64,000 nucleotides of DNA from Bacillota bacterium (GCA_023398375.1 JAEWSH010000073.1:25802-89801); one strand, 5' to 3'. Shown: positions 8,690 to 18,690, counted from the stretch's first letter. Notes: generated by a model not told the origin, from the letters alone. Translations and numbers: made by a program.

Positions 8690-10250
8690 AGTAATGGTAG
8701 TTGATGACGAGATGCTGGTCAGGATCGGCATCCGTTCTATCATGGATTGGAATGAGGCGGGATTCGAGATCATTGCCGAAGCCAGTAATGGAGAAGCTGC
8801 ATATGAGAAATACCTTGCATTAAAACCACAAGTGGTCATAACAGATATTAAGATGCCGAAAAGGGATGGAATATGGTTGACCGGAAAGATCAAAGAGAGT
8901 GATCCGGACACGGAAGTGATCATTCTGACATGCTATGATGACTTTAATTATGCGAGAGAAGCATTAAAACACAGAGTGAGTAATTATATTCTGAAGGTGG
9001 AAATGGAAGAGCAGGAAATCTGTGATATCATGAAAAATATTAAGGAAAATTTAGATAGAAAGAGTAATTATGTACAATCGGAAAAAGAAAGCATTGAGGT
9101 CAATAAACGTAAGCAGCAGGAATATTTGCTCGCATTGCTGTTGGATGAAAGAAAATCTATTGAGACGATACATGATCATTTCGTAGAAAACCATTTGCAG
9201 TGGAATAGCCACAACTATTGTTTTATTCAGTTCGATTTTAAGACAAGCCTTAAAGACGAATTGTATACGAAAGAAAATATTACGAATATTGTATCGGCAT
9301 GTATGGAACTAGTGCGGAACAAGTTCAATGATGAAAATTATATCTGTTTAGCCAAACCATTTGGGAAAACAATTACGCTTTTTCTTATGGCAGATGAATT
9401 GGGAGAATTGCAATTAAAGAACGAGATCATGTATCTTAAGAAGTCTATGAAACAATATTTAAATATAGATGTAAAAAGTGCGAGTACACCAATTGTGAAT
9501 TCGATAGAACAAATAAGGACGCAGGTAGGATGGCTCTTTCGGGCGGCGGATCTATTATTTTATGTGGAAAAGGGCGGACATCTGACTTATAAGGAGACGG
9601 AAAACTTACAAGAACAGAAATACAGTTATGAATTTATTAAGGCAATATGCAGGGATATTGAAAAAAATGATGAGAAGAGTATCTGTGAGAAATTAGGGGA
9701 AATGAAGATGGAAATATTGCAAACAAATACCGCTTCCTTTGACATGAAGTATATGATGGCCCGGCTTATCAGTGATATGAATAAATACTTTGAAAATTAT
9801 CTTGGGAAAAAAGCAGAGAGCCTCAAAATACAGCAGGAGATCATGCAGGTCGAGGACGCCTTTGAAATGATGGATATCGTGGAAAAATATATATTTTCCA
9901 TGCTGGACTCTATTTTAAATTTCGGACTGGATAATTCACGGATCTTAATAGAAAAAGCAGTGCATTATATAGAGGATAATTATAAGGAAAAGTTGTTATT
10001 GGAGGATGTAGCGGGATACGTAGGAATTTCCAAGTACTATTTTTCGTATTTATTTAAAAAGGAAAAAGAAATCAATTTTACATCTTATATAAATACAGTA
10101 AGAATTGAAAAAGCAATTGAGTTGTTAAAAAATCCACAGATTACCGTAAATCAGATTTTTGATGAAGTAGGGTTCAATGATCAGCAATACTTTAGTAAAA
10201 TATTTAAGAAATACACAGGTATGACTGTAACAGAATATAGAGCAAAATAA
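8682..10250 (+). CDS. YesN-like response regulator with AraC-type DNA-binding domain
   Basis: A 522-residue regulator. The N-terminal receiver has the acidic pair DDE at 8-10, the phospho-accepting aspartate 55 in VVITDIKMPK, and a lysine in NYILKVE. A long middle region links it to a C-terminal AraC-type double helix-turn-helix (LEDVAGYVGISKYYFSYLF; QIFDEVGFNDQQYFSKIFKKYTGMT). GGAGG lies seven bases before the ATG, within the kinase gene. It probably activates the ABC importer and dehydrogenase genes downstream, given the order and the terminator between the two groups. Confidence 0.93.
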   Translation: MYKVMVVDDEMLVRIGIRSIMDWNEAGFEIIAEASNGEAAYEKYLALKPQVVITDIKMPKRDGIWLTGKIKESDPDTEVIILTCYDDFNYAREALKHRVSNYILKVEMEEQEICDIMKNIKENLDRKSNYVQSEKESIEVNKRKQQEYLLALLLDERKSIETIHDHFVENHLQWNSHNYCFIQFDFKTSLKDELYTKENITNIVSACMELVRNKFNDENYICLAKPFGKTITLFLMADELGELQLKNEIMYLKKSMKQYLNIDVKSASTPIVNSIEQIRTQVGWLFRAADLLFYVEKGGHLTYKETENLQEQKYSYEFIKAICRDIEKNDEKSICEKLGEMKMEILQTNTASFDMKYMMARLISDMNKYFENYLGKKAESLKIQQEIMQVEDAFEMMDIVEKYIFSMLDSILNFGLDNSRILIEKAVHYIEDNYKEKLLLEDVAGYVGISKYYFSYLFKKEKEINFTSYINTVRIEKAIELLKNPQITVNQIFDEVGFNDQQYFSKIFKKYTGMTVTEYRAK

Positions 10251-10326
10251 TACAAAATTATCACTAGATTTTACAAAGTAATTTTTTTTAAGCATAAGTC
10301 TGCAAAATAGTGCAAAATGTTAAAAG

Positions 10327-10361
10327 GAATCTTTCTTATTGAGAGATTCTTTTTTTGTTAT
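10327..10361 (+). terminator. Terminator after the two-component genes
   Basis: GAATCTTTC and GAGAGATTC form a nine-pair stem (one G-T pair) around a four- to six-base loop, followed by TTTTTTT. It separates the sensor operon from the transporter operon, so the importer must have its own promoter within about 50 bases. Confidence 0.8.
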
Positions 10362-10412
10362 ATTGTATTTACTAAAAGAAATAAAAAGGTGTCGGAGAGG
10401 GAAAGGAGAACA

Positions 10413-11900
10413 ATGAAAGAGGAAATTAAACTAAGCGTCAGGGGAATCGAAAAATCATTTCCTGGTGTAAAGGCACTGGATGGTATCGAATTTTCCGTCA
10501 GAAAGGGAACCGTGCATGCTCTGTGTGGTGAAAATGGAGCAGGAAAATCAACCTTAATGAAAATTATCAATGGTATCTATAAACCGGATGCAGGGCAGAT
10601 CTTTATCGATGAAAAACCTGTTAAAATACAGAATCCTATCCAGGCGATGCAGTTAGGAATCGCTATGATCGCACAGGAATTAAATTATATACCGGAGATG
10701 TCTATTGAAGAGAATCTGTTCTTAGGAAGATTACCTGTCACTAAATTCGGAAATGTAGACTGGAAGTTATTGAGGAAACAGACAGTGGACTTTCTTAAGA
10801 CAGAAGGACTTCCTTATAGACCGGATCAAAAACTAAAGACGTTGACGGTATCGGATATTCAGATGTTGGAAATCATCAAAGCTATTTCCAATAATGCACA
10901 GGTAGTCGTCATGGATGAACCGACCTCTGCGATCACCCAGAGAGAAGTTGAGATGTTATTTGAAAAAATCAAAGTATTAAAGAAAAATGGTGTAAGCATT
11001 ATTTATATTTCTCATAAGCTGGATGAAGTATTTCAGATAGCAGATGATATCACCGTTTTACGGGATGGCAGCGTGATTGAAAGTCACCCGGCGGATGAAG
11101 TGGACATGGATAAGATCATTTCCCTAATGGTAGGCAGGAAAATGGAAAATATATATCCCAAAGAGGAAGTATCCATCGGTGAAAAAATGTTAGAAGTAAC
11201 AGGGTTTTGCAGTAAAGGATCCTTTAAGGATATTAATTTTTATATCAAAAAAGGAGAAATCATAGGATTTGCAGGTCTTGTAGGGGCAGGAAGAACAGAA
11301 GTGATGAGAGCACTATTTGGACTGGATGAGTATGAAGAAGGAGAAATAAAGCTTAGAGGCATACCGGTTACCATCCATAATGTCCGTGATAGTATCCGCA
11401 ATAAAGTGGTCATGTTATCGGAAGACAGAAGAAGATATGGCATTATTCCTATTCGTAGTGTTATGGAAAATGCAAGTATATCCAGCCTGGAAAAATTTAT
11501 CTATGGTGGATATACCCATGAAGCAAAAGAAAAAGAACTGGTTTCCTCTTATTTTGAAAAAATGAATGTAAAGACCCCTACGCTGCAGACATCGATTCAA
11601 TCTTTGAGCGGAGGAAATCAACAGAAGGTACTTTTGGCAAAATGGATGCTCAGAGACCCGGATGTCTTAATTATGGATGAACCTACAAGAGGAATCGATG
11701 TTGGTGCAAAATTTGAAATTTACAAACTTATGACAGATTTGGCTAGACAGCAGAGAGCGGTCATTATGGTATCTTCTGAACTGCCGGAACTTATCGGTAT
11801 GTGTGATCGAATTTACGTAATGAACCAGGGCAGGATAGCCGGAGAATTGTCTAAAAAGGAATTCAGTCAGGAAGCAATAATGAAATTTGCCACAAAATAA
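10413..11900 (+). CDS. Sugar ABC importer, double ATPase subunit (RbsA/MglA/XylG type)
   Basis: A 495-residue ATPase made of two fused nucleotide-binding domains, the normal size of this family. The first has Walker A GENGAGKST and an LSGG-equivalent TVSDIQ followed by VVVMDEPTSA. The second lacks a standard Walker A (GLVGAGRTE), as usual, but has SLSGGNQQKVLLAKWM and LIMDEPTRGIDVGAK. The ATG at 10413 follows AAAGGAG. A longer frame begins at 10317 but crosses the terminator and is not likely to be translated. It powers the permease encoded next. Confidence 0.93.
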   Translation: MKEEIKLSVRGIEKSFPGVKALDGIEFSVRKGTVHALCGENGAGKSTLMKIINGIYKPDAGQIFIDEKPVKIQNPIQAMQLGIAMIAQELNYIPEMSIEENLFLGRLPVTKFGNVDWKLLRKQTVDFLKTEGLPYRPDQKLKTLTVSDIQMLEIIKAISNNAQVVVMDEPTSAITQREVEMLFEKIKVLKKNGVSIIYISHKLDEVFQIADDITVLRDGSVIESHPADEVDMDKIISLMVGRKMENIYPKEEVSIGEKMLEVTGFCSKGSFKDINFYIKKGEIIGFAGLVGAGRTEVMRALFGLDEYEEGEIKLRGIPVTIHNVRDSIRNKVVMLSEDRRRYGIIPIRSVMENASISSLEKFIYGGYTHEAKEKELVSSYFEKMNVKTPTLQTSIQSLSGGNQQKVLLAKWMLRDPDVLIMDEPTRGIDVGAKFEIYKLMTDLARQQRAVIMVSSELPELIGMCDRIYVMNQGRIAGELSKKEFSQEAIMKFATK

Positions 11901-11916
11901 AACAGGAGACGAAATC

Positions 11917-12906
11917 ATGAGAACAAAATTAAACAAAAACAATCTGATCATGGAAAAATACTCTATCTTTGTAGTGTTATTCGCAATGATCATTGTCTGT
12001 AGTTTTCTAAACAAAAACTTTTTATCGTTCAACAATATTACTAATATTATGAAGCAATTAGCGGTCGGAACCATATTGGCATATGGTGAGATGCTTTTGA
12101 TCGTTAGTGGAATGCTGGATCTTTCATCCGGAGCAGTTCTGGCACTGGCAGGAGTTTTTTCGGTTAGTACCTATAAGTCAACGGACTCTTTGCTGCTTGC
12201 ATTCATCGTGGCTATTTTGGTGGCAGTTGTCTGCAATCTGGTCAATGCCCTGATGGTTACGAATTTTAAGACCCCACCGTTTATTGCCACCTTAGCAATG
12301 CAGATGGTAGCAAGGGGAATCGCGCTCTTCTTTACCAAAGGACAGAATATTCTTCAGTTGGACAGATACGTAATATTTGGACAAGGAACATGGGGACCAG
12401 TTCCGATATCCATCCTAATAACGGTAATAATCACCATAGGTATCTGGTATCTGTTAAAGCATACAAGATTTGGACGTTCCCTATACGCAATTGGAGGAAA
12501 TGAGGAGGCATCCATTGCATCGGGAATTCCCGTTATGAAAAATAAGTACATTGTATTTATGATCAACGGTGTGCTGGTTGGGATCGCCGGAGTATTATTT
12601 ATGTCACGTGTCAACGCAGGACTTCCAAATGGTGCCGTAGGATATGAAATGGAAGGATTGACAGCAGCCATTGTAGGCGGAACCAGTTTTTCAGGGGGTG
12701 TGGGTACCACGATGGGTACGCTGGCAGGAGCATTTATTATTGGTTGTCTGAATAACATCATGAATCTGACAGGAGTCGACTCCTATATACAGCAGATCGT
12801 GAAAGGAATCATAATTGCGGTTGCGGTCATCTGGGATATTCGATCGAAATCCAAAAAGAAAACGAAGTTGATCCTGGTCGAAGAAACTAAGGAAAGCAAT
12901 AAATAA
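11917..12906 (+). CDS. Sugar ABC importer permease (RbsC/XylH type)
   Basis: A 329-residue membrane permease with about eight to ten hydrophobic helices. Family blocks include AYGEMLLIVSGMLDLSSGAVLALAG near residue 60, TPPFIATLAMQMVARG and GLTAAIVGGTSFSGGVGT near residue 250. ATG at 11917 follows CAGGAGACG. It sits 16 bases after the ATPase gene and before the binding lipoprotein gene. Confidence 0.93.
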   Translation: MRTKLNKNNLIMEKYSIFVVLFAMIIVCSFLNKNFLSFNNITNIMKQLAVGTILAYGEMLLIVSGMLDLSSGAVLALAGVFSVSTYKSTDSLLLAFIVAILVAVVCNLVNALMVTNFKTPPFIATLAMQMVARGIALFFTKGQNILQLDRYVIFGQGTWGPVPISILITVIITIGIWYLLKHTRFGRSLYAIGGNEEASIASGIPVMKNKYIVFMINGVLVGIAGVLFMSRVNAGLPNGAVGYEMEGLTAAIVGGTSFSGGVGTTMGTLAGAFIIGCLNNIMNLTGVDSYIQQIVKGIIIAVAVIWDIRSKSKKKTKLILVEETKESNK

Positions 12907-12976
12907 ATGTAATAATTTTAATTAATTATTAACATAGAAACTAGCAAGCAAAAATGAGAAGGGAAGGTTAAAAAGT

Positions 12977-14026
12977 ATGAAAAAGAAATTAATCAGTATC
13001 TTAGTAGGTACAGCAATGGCTGCAACATTACTGACGGGGTGTGGAACTTCTTCCGGTACCGGAACAGCATCTACAGAAGCATCCAAAGAAGAGACAGCAA
13101 AAACAGATGAAGCATCGACGGAAAAAGCAGAGGGAGCAAAAGGCTATCGTGTGGCTTACATTGCCAGAGCGCAATCAGATTCATTTGCGGCCTGGCTCGC
13201 AAATGAAATGATGGCGGCAGCCGATGAATATCCGGATATTACATTGGATGTTTTTGATGGACAGGCAGATGATGAAAAAGAAAATGCAGCAATTGAAAAT
13301 GCGATCACAAATGGTTATGATGCGATTATCGTACAGCCTAATAATGGGGAGGCGCAAAGACCTTATGTTGAGAAGATTGTTGAAAATGGTATTATTGCCA
13401 TTACCACAAATGCCCGTATCGACGGTATCGAAGGAGCTTCTTCCGTGGATGCAGATCCATATGTGCAGGCGGCTGTAAATGCGCAGGCAGCATTGGAGCA
13501 GATACCTGAAAATGCAAAAGTAGTAGTTTTAAATGGACCTTCCGGGAATTTTCATGCTGACGAGAGAAGAAAAGCATGGCAGGCAGAATTTTTTGATAAA
13601 CGGCCGGATGTAGAAATCGTGGGAGAGCAGATCGCTAACTGGAACAAGGATGAAGCAGTACAATACATGGAAGACTGGGTCACCTCGAATGGTAAGATCG
13701 ATGCGATCATATCCATGAATGATAATATGGCAGCAGGTGCTCTAGAAGTAGTTGCAGGAAAAGAAGAGTATAAAGATATTTTATCCTATGGGGTAGATGG
13801 AACTGCAGAAGCTTGTCTATTGATTCAGGAAGGGACCATGACATCCACGTGTCTACAGTCCGCTATCGATCTGGCAGCTTTAAATATGGAAACTGTACAC
13901 AAATTATTAACAGGTGAAGAAAGTCAGATCGATACTGATATTGATGCACCGCTTATTACAAAAGACAATGCTTCTGAATATGTGGAAATGTATAAATCCA
14001 GAGGATTGATTCTGAATAATGATTAA
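12977..14026 (+). CDS. Sugar-binding lipoprotein of the ABC importer (RbsB type)
   Basis: A 349-residue secreted lipoprotein. The signal peptide ends at the lipobox LLTGC (cysteine about 22), followed by a linker rich in threonine, serine and glutamate. The mature part is a periplasmic-binding-protein type I fold with family motifs such as ENAITNGYDAIIVQPNN and ISMNDNMAAGALEV. A ribosome binding site AGAAGGGAAGG precedes the ATG. It captures substrate for the adjacent ATPase and permease. The substrate is not readable; the downstream polyol dehydrogenase suggests a sugar or sugar alcohol. Confidence 0.92.
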   Translation: MKKKLISILVGTAMAATLLTGCGTSSGTGTASTEASKEETAKTDEASTEKAEGAKGYRVAYIARAQSDSFAAWLANEMMAAADEYPDITLDVFDGQADDEKENAAIENAITNGYDAIIVQPNNGEAQRPYVEKIVENGIIAITTNARIDGIEGASSVDADPYVQAAVNAQAALEQIPENAKVVVLNGPSGNFHADERRKAWQAEFFDKRPDVEIVGEQIANWNKDEAVQYMEDWVTSNGKIDAIISMNDNMAAGALEVVAGKEEYKDILSYGVDGTAEACLLIQEGTMTSTCLQSAIDLAALNMETVHKLLTGEESQIDTDIDAPLITKDNASEYVEMYKSRGLILNND

Positions 14027-14043
14027 AAAAGTGAGGTGATATT

Positions 14044-15090
14044 GTGGAAGGCACGATGAAAACAGCAGTCATGACAGATATTTTGCAGGTGGAAATCCAG
14101 CAGAGACCGATTCCCAGACCGGCAGACAATGAAGTACTTGTAAAAGTGGAAAATGTTGGAATATGTGGGTCTGATCTACATTATTATGAATCTGGAAGAA
14201 TTGGTAACTTTATTGTGAAACCACCTTTTGTATTAGGTCATGAAGCAGGCGGAACTGTAGTAGAAGCAGGAAAAAATGTAAAGAACATTAAAGTTGGCGA
14301 CAAAGTTGCAATGGAACCGGGAAAGACATGCGGCGAGTGCGAATTTTGCAAAGCCGGAAAATATAATCTATGCCCAGATGTTATATTTTTTGCGACGCCG
14401 CCTGTAGATGGGGTATTTCAGGAATATGTTGCGCATGAAGCATCGCTTTGTTTTAAACTTCCTGAAAATATGAGCACTGTGGAAGGCGCTTTGATTGAAC
14501 CATTGGCAGTAGGTATGCATGCAGCAATGCAGGGAGATGCCAAAATCGGCCAGACCGCAGTGGTCACCGGAGCAGGGTGTATCGGATTGGTCACGGTATT
14601 AGCGTTGAAGGCAATGGGTGTTTCCAAAGTATATGTCATTGATGTTGTGGAAAAACGACTCCAGAAAGCGCTGGAAATTGGTGCAGATGGCATTATTAAC
14701 GGAAAAGAAGTAGATGCTGTAAAAAGAATCATGGAATTGACATCAGGGAAGGGCTGTGATCTTGGTATAGAAACTGCCGGCACACAGATCACGACCACAC
14801 AACTGATCCATATGGCGAAGAAAGGTTCTACTATCGTATTGGTTGGTTATAGTGCAAGCGGAGAGGTGACATTGCCAATCGGAATGGCATTAGATAAAGA
14901 GCTGACGTTTAAGACAGTTTTCCGTTACAGGAATATTTATCCAATGGCGATCGAAGCTGTTTCCAGTGGGAAAATAGATATTAAAAAAATTGTAACCAAT
15001 ACCTATAAGCTGGATGATATAAAAAACGCTATGGATTCCTGTTTAAAGAACAAAGCTGACATTGTAAAGGGTGTCATTGAGATGTGCTAA
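14044..15090 (+). CDS. Zinc-dependent polyol dehydrogenase (sorbitol/xylitol dehydrogenase-like)
   Basis: A 348-residue medium-chain dehydrogenase of normal length. Catalytic-zinc residues lie in GICGSDLHYYESG and GHEAGG. The structural-zinc cysteines are intact in KTCGECEFCKAGKYNLC. The nucleotide-binding glycine motif is GAGCIGLVT, followed by an acidic residue in VIDVVE that points to NAD rather than NADP. GTG at 14044 fits GAGGTG six bases upstream; ATG at 14056 is an alternative. It is the last gene of the importer operon and probably oxidises the imported polyol to a ketose. It could equally be another alcohol dehydrogenase of the same clan. Confidence 0.88.
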   Translation: MEGTMKTAVMTDILQVEIQQRPIPRPADNEVLVKVENVGICGSDLHYYESGRIGNFIVKPPFVLGHEAGGTVVEAGKNVKNIKVGDKVAMEPGKTCGECEFCKAGKYNLCPDVIFFATPPVDGVFQEYVAHEASLCFKLPENMSTVEGALIEPLAVGMHAAMQGDAKIGQTAVVTGAGCIGLVTVLALKAMGVSKVYVIDVVEKRLQKALEIGADGIINGKEVDAVKRIMELTSGKGCDLGIETAGTQITTTQLIHMAKKGSTIVLVGYSASGEVTLPIGMALDKELTFKTVFRYRNIYPMAIEAVSSGKIDIKKIVTNTYKLDDIKNAMDSCLKNKADIVKGVIEMC

Positions 15091-15114
15091 AAATAAATTG
15101 ATATAGGCAACAAA

Positions 15115-15172
15115 AAGCGGAGCTGCACAAGACAGATGAGCCACATCTGTTTTGCAAAAGCTCCGTTTTATA
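15115..15172 (+). terminator. Terminator after the importer operon
   Basis: AAAAGCGGAGCT pairs with AGCTCCGTTTT around an inner hairpin (GACAGATG with CATCTGT), followed by TTTTAT. The long stem is suited to end a strongly expressed operon. Confidence 0.85.
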
Positions 15173-15254
15173 TGGTGTCAAAATATGGTACAATGAAATT
15201 AAAAATTTAAGAAATTCTTATTTTGTATCACAGAGTGTGTTACGGGAGGATAAA

Positions 15255-15881
15255 ATGATAGAAGTTAAAAAAATAGATATGAATAGTTATACAAGACGTG
15301 CACATTTTCAATACTTTAAAAATATGCAATATCCGTATGTCGGAGTGACTGTCAATGTAGATATCACAGAATTTTTAGTAAAAGTAAAAGAAAAAAATCA
15401 GCCATTTTTCCTGACGTTCCTGTATCATATTGCAAATGCGGCCAATGCAGTACCCGAATTAAGGCAGAGAATTCAGAAAGACGAAATCGTGGAGTATTCA
15501 TGGTGCAGAACATCACATACGGTAGCCCACGAAAATGATACCTATTCCTATTGCAGTTTAGACAGCCGTATGCCGCTTAACGAATTCCTGTCATATGCAA
15601 AAGAAGAACAGGAAAAATCTAAGCAAAAGGGAAGCATTGAGGATGGGGAGGAATCCTTGTCTTTGCTTTTTATTTCAACGACACCCTGGTTTTCTTACAC
15701 ATCTTTAATACAACCGGTTCCGACACCCGCAGATAGCAATCCAAGAATCACGTGGGGTAAATATTTTGAACAAAACGGAAAAATACTGATTCCGGTATCT
15801 CTTCTCTGCCATCATGCGTTAGTTGACGGACTTCATATTGCAAGGTTCTATGAAAATTTAACAGTGAAAATATCCAGTTAG
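15255..15881 (+). CDS. Chloramphenicol-acetyltransferase-like protein
   Basis: A 208-residue protein of the CAT family, which moves acetyl from acetyl-CoA to a hydroxyl group. The catalytic motif HHALVDGLHIARF near the C-terminus keeps the histidine and the aspartate-glycine of the HHxxxDG signature. The N-terminal half has the usual TFLYHIANAANAVPELRQRI. GGGAGG lies five bases before the ATG at 15255. Many chromosomal members in Clostridia have no shown role in drug resistance, so the acceptor is unknown. Confidence 0.85.
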   Translation: MIEVKKIDMNSYTRRAHFQYFKNMQYPYVGVTVNVDITEFLVKVKEKNQPFFLTFLYHIANAANAVPELRQRIQKDEIVEYSWCRTSHTVAHENDTYSYCSLDSRMPLNEFLSYAKEEQEKSKQKGSIEDGEESLSLLFISTTPWFSYTSLIQPVPTPADSNPRITWGKYFEQNGKILIPVSLLCHHALVDGLHIARFYENLTVKISS

Positions 15882-15974
15882 ACCAACTGATTCTAAGTGC
15901 ACAGAATATTTTACCCCCCAAAAGCAAATGATAATATCAATATTTTATAGAATTGAAAGAAACGGAAACTAGTC

Positions 15975-16004
15975 TTGACAAGTTCATTGACTTCTCTGTA
16001 AAAT
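15975..16004 (+). promoter_or_regulatory. Candidate promoter of the SstT gene
   Basis: TTGACA at 15975-15980 and TAAAAT at 15999-16004, 18 bases apart, 77 bases upstream of the start codon. Confidence 0.55.
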
Positions 16005-16080
16005 AGGCGCTGGTATTTATTTTTTCGTATATTGATGCAGCAGATGAGAGTAAAAAGAACAGGGCAAAGGGATAAAAATC

Positions 16081-17301
16081 ATGAGAAAAATGTTTCAAAA
16101 ATGGAATAACACAAGTTTGATATTAAGAATTTTGATAGGGCTCGTCATAGGAGTCATACTGGGGATTATATTACCAGGGGCAACAGGAATAGGATTTTTA
16201 GGAACGCTGTTCGTCGGTGCGTTGAAGGCGATCGCACCGATTCTTGTATTTATTTTGGTAATGAGTTCGCTTGCACAGGCAAAAGAAAAAATCGGCAAGA
16301 AGTTTACAAAAGTAATTGCCTTATATCTAATCAGTACATTATTAGCGTCTTTTGTCGGGGTTATCGCTAGTTTTTTATTTCCAGTGTCTTTGACATTAAC
16401 AGATGCGGTAAATGAGGCAGCACCAAGTGGAATTGTGGAGGTGCTGAAGGCGTTGCTCATGAATGTTGTGTCTAATCCGGTCAGTGCACTGATAAATGCT
16501 AATTATGTTGGTATTCTTGCATGGGCAATTATGTTCGGTATTGCATTACGAGGGGCATCCGAACACACGAAAGAAGCACTTGGTGATTTATCCAATGCGG
16601 TTTCTCAGGGTGTTAGATGGATTATTAGTTTTGCACCACTTGGTATTCTTGGATTGGTTTTTAATTCAGTATCAACAAATGGATTAAATATTTTTACCTC
16701 ATATGGAAGATTGTTATTAGTGCTGGTTGGTTGTATGTTTGCTGTAGCATTAATTGTAGATCCTCTTATCGTAGCAATCTGTCTTGGCAGAAATCCATAT
16801 CCGCTCGTATTCAGATGCTTTAAGGAAAGCGGAATAACTGCATTCTTTACAAGAAGTTCAGCTGCCAATATTCCAATTAATATGGCATTGTGTGAAAAAC
16901 TTGGATTGGATAAAGATATGTATTCCGTATCCATTCCGCTTGGCGCAACTATCAACATGGATGGAGCAGCAATTACGATTGCGGTTATGTCACTGGCAGC
17001 AGCAAATACCGTTGGAATCCCTGTAGATATCCCGACATCTCTGATTCTTTGCCTGCTCTCTACAATTGCCGCATGTGGAGCCTCGGGTGTAGCGGGAGGC
17101 TCTTTACTGTTAATTCCACTCGCATGTTCTTTGTTTGGTATCTCTAATGATATAGCGATGCAAGTTGTGGGTGTTGGATTTATCATTGGAGTGGTCCAGG
17201 ATTCTTTTGAAACAGCGATTAATTCTTCAGGAGATGTTCTGTTTGCCGCGACAGCAGAATATAGCGAATGGATCAAAGAAGGAAAAGAAGTTACGTTTTA
17301 A
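16081..17301 (+). CDS. sstT: Serine/threonine:sodium symporter SstT
   Basis: A 406-residue membrane carrier of the dicarboxylate/amino acid:cation symporter family. The N-terminus SLILRILIGLVIGVILGII and the blocks FFTRSSAANIPINMALCEKLGL and IPLGATINMDGAAITIAV are characteristic; the latter holds the conserved sodium- and substrate-binding NMDG. The length equals that of known SstT proteins. The ribosome binding site (AAAGGG) is modest. It imports serine and threonine with sodium. It stands alone between a promoter and a terminator. Confidence 0.92.
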   Translation: MRKMFQKWNNTSLILRILIGLVIGVILGIILPGATGIGFLGTLFVGALKAIAPILVFILVMSSLAQAKEKIGKKFTKVIALYLISTLLASFVGVIASFLFPVSLTLTDAVNEAAPSGIVEVLKALLMNVVSNPVSALINANYVGILAWAIMFGIALRGASEHTKEALGDLSNAVSQGVRWIISFAPLGILGLVFNSVSTNGLNIFTSYGRLLLVLVGCMFAVALIVDPLIVAICLGRNPYPLVFRCFKESGITAFFTRSSAANIPINMALCEKLGLDKDMYSVSIPLGATINMDGAAITIAVMSLAAANTVGIPVDIPTSLILCLLSTIAACGASGVAGGSLLLIPLACSLFGISNDIAMQVVGVGFIIGVVQDSFETAINSSGDVLFAATAEYSEWIKEGKEVTF

Positions 17302-17337
17302 GTATAACAGCTGAAATCACTATTTATGTTAGGCAGT

Positions 17338-17373
17338 AAGCGGGAAGGATTATAATAATTCTTCCCGCTTTTA
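17338..17373 (+). terminator. Terminator after sstT
   Basis: AAGCGGGAAG and CTTCCCGCTT form a perfect ten-pair stem around an AT-rich loop, followed by TTTAT. Confidence 0.85.
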
Positions 17374-17463
17374 TGCAGGATCATATTCTTTTCGGTCATA
17401 AATTATGATATGATATCTAAATGGGATGGTAAATACAGGAAGGGATGTCATAAGGAGGAGACC

Positions 17464-18645
17464 ATGTCGATAAAAATATTTACAATGGCACATAAGAAAT
17501 TCAACCCGCCCAGGGATCAAATGTATGTACCGTTGCACGTCGGAAGGGCAGCCGGTACAGATCTTGGATTTATGGGAGATAATACGGGGGATCATATATC
17601 TGATTTGAATTGTTACTATAGTGAGTTAACGGGCGTGTACTGGATATGGAAAAATTATACAGAATCTGATTATGTCGGTGTCTGTCACTATAGACGATAT
17701 CTTGTAAATGAGAATGACAGAACATTTACAGAAGCTGAATATTTGGATATTCTGAAAGAATACGATATCATAACTACAAAACGACTTAAGTTAAATTGTG
17801 ATTATTATGACGGATATGCCGCCAATCATCATATAAAAGATCTGATCGCAACAGGTGAAGTGATCAAGGAAAAATATCCGGAGTATTATGAAATATATGA
17901 TAAGACAGTTCATTCTAATTATACCTACTTTGGAAATATCTGCGTAACATCAAAAGCGCTTTTTGACGAATATGCTGCGTGGCTCTTTTCTATTTTTTTT
18001 GAAGTACAGAAGAGAATAGAGATAGATTCCTATGACGATTATCATAAGAGAGTATTTGGATTTATTTCAGAAATTTTATTATTGGTATGGGTGAAGGCTA
18101 AGGGGCTGCGTCCTTATGAATGCAAAGTAGGAATGCTTTGTGAGAAGATTGAAACCATGGAAATGAAAAATACCCTCGCGGTTTATTTTCAGGAGAAGGA
18201 TATACAAGGAGCCAAAAATTATTTTAGCGAATCGCTCAGGAAAAGACCAGATGTTCTGATGGAGGCTTCAGATATTAATGGAGAGCTGAAATTAGCGATG
18301 CAGGTGATAGCCACGAGTGACATAGAGTACGCGGATAGGAAGACAAGTGTACTGGATGAGATAAACGAATTTGCAGTTTTGATGTTGTATTTTAGAAAGC
18401 TGAATGATATTGTGGAGCGCTACAAATTCAAAAAGGCAAGCCAGGAAGATGCTGTGTATTTGCGGGAACACAAGATGTCTCCGATAGCCATTGAGATAGC
18501 GGCAATGATACGCTGCACGAATGAACAGGACATCACGGATACATTGCGTTGCATTGCGCAGGATATGGAAGCGGCAGGGCAGACCGATAAAGCGGAAGAA
18601 TTAAGCAGAATTTGTAAGAAACATTCAAAGAATGGAAATACTTAA
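17464..18645 (+). CDS. DUF4422 glycosyltransferase-like protein
   Basis: A 393-residue protein. Residues about 1-240 match the DUF4422 domain found in capsule and exopolysaccharide glycosyltransferases: IFTMAHKKFNPPRDQMYVPLHVG at the start, then YCHYRRYL-like VCHYRRYL and NITYFGNICV-type YTYFGNICV. The remaining 150 residues are helical and unassigned. GGAGGAG precedes the ATG at 17464. The family is expected to transfer a sugar in the cytoplasm; the following nucleotidyltransferase and galE genes fit with surface-polysaccharide synthesis. Confidence 0.82.
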   Translation: MSIKIFTMAHKKFNPPRDQMYVPLHVGRAAGTDLGFMGDNTGDHISDLNCYYSELTGVYWIWKNYTESDYVGVCHYRRYLVNENDRTFTEAEYLDILKEYDIITTKRLKLNCDYYDGYAANHHIKDLIATGEVIKEKYPEYYEIYDKTVHSNYTYFGNICVTSKALFDEYAAWLFSIFFEVQKRIEIDSYDDYHKRVFGFISEILLLVWVKAKGLRPYECKVGMLCEKIETMEMKNTLAVYFQEKDIQGAKNYFSESLRKRPDVLMEASDINGELKLAMQVIATSDIEYADRKTSVLDEINEFAVLMLYFRKLNDIVERYKFKKASQEDAVYLREHKMSPIAIEIAAMIRCTNEQDITDTLRCIAQDMEAAGQTDKAEELSRICKKHSKNGNT

Positions 18646-18661
18646 AAGAAGATTAATTTCG

Positions 18662-18690
18662 TTGCGTTTTGGGAATAGAACTCTTATAAT
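18662..18690 (+). promoter_or_regulatory. Promoter for the nucleotidyltransferase-galE operon
   Basis: TTGCGT at 18662-18667 and a perfect TATAAT at 18685-18690, 17 bases apart. Confidence 0.65.

Noticed and set aside
10317..10412. Extra N-terminus of the ABC ATPase
   Set aside because: The frame crosses a strong terminator, and a good ribosome binding site lies before the ATG at 10413.
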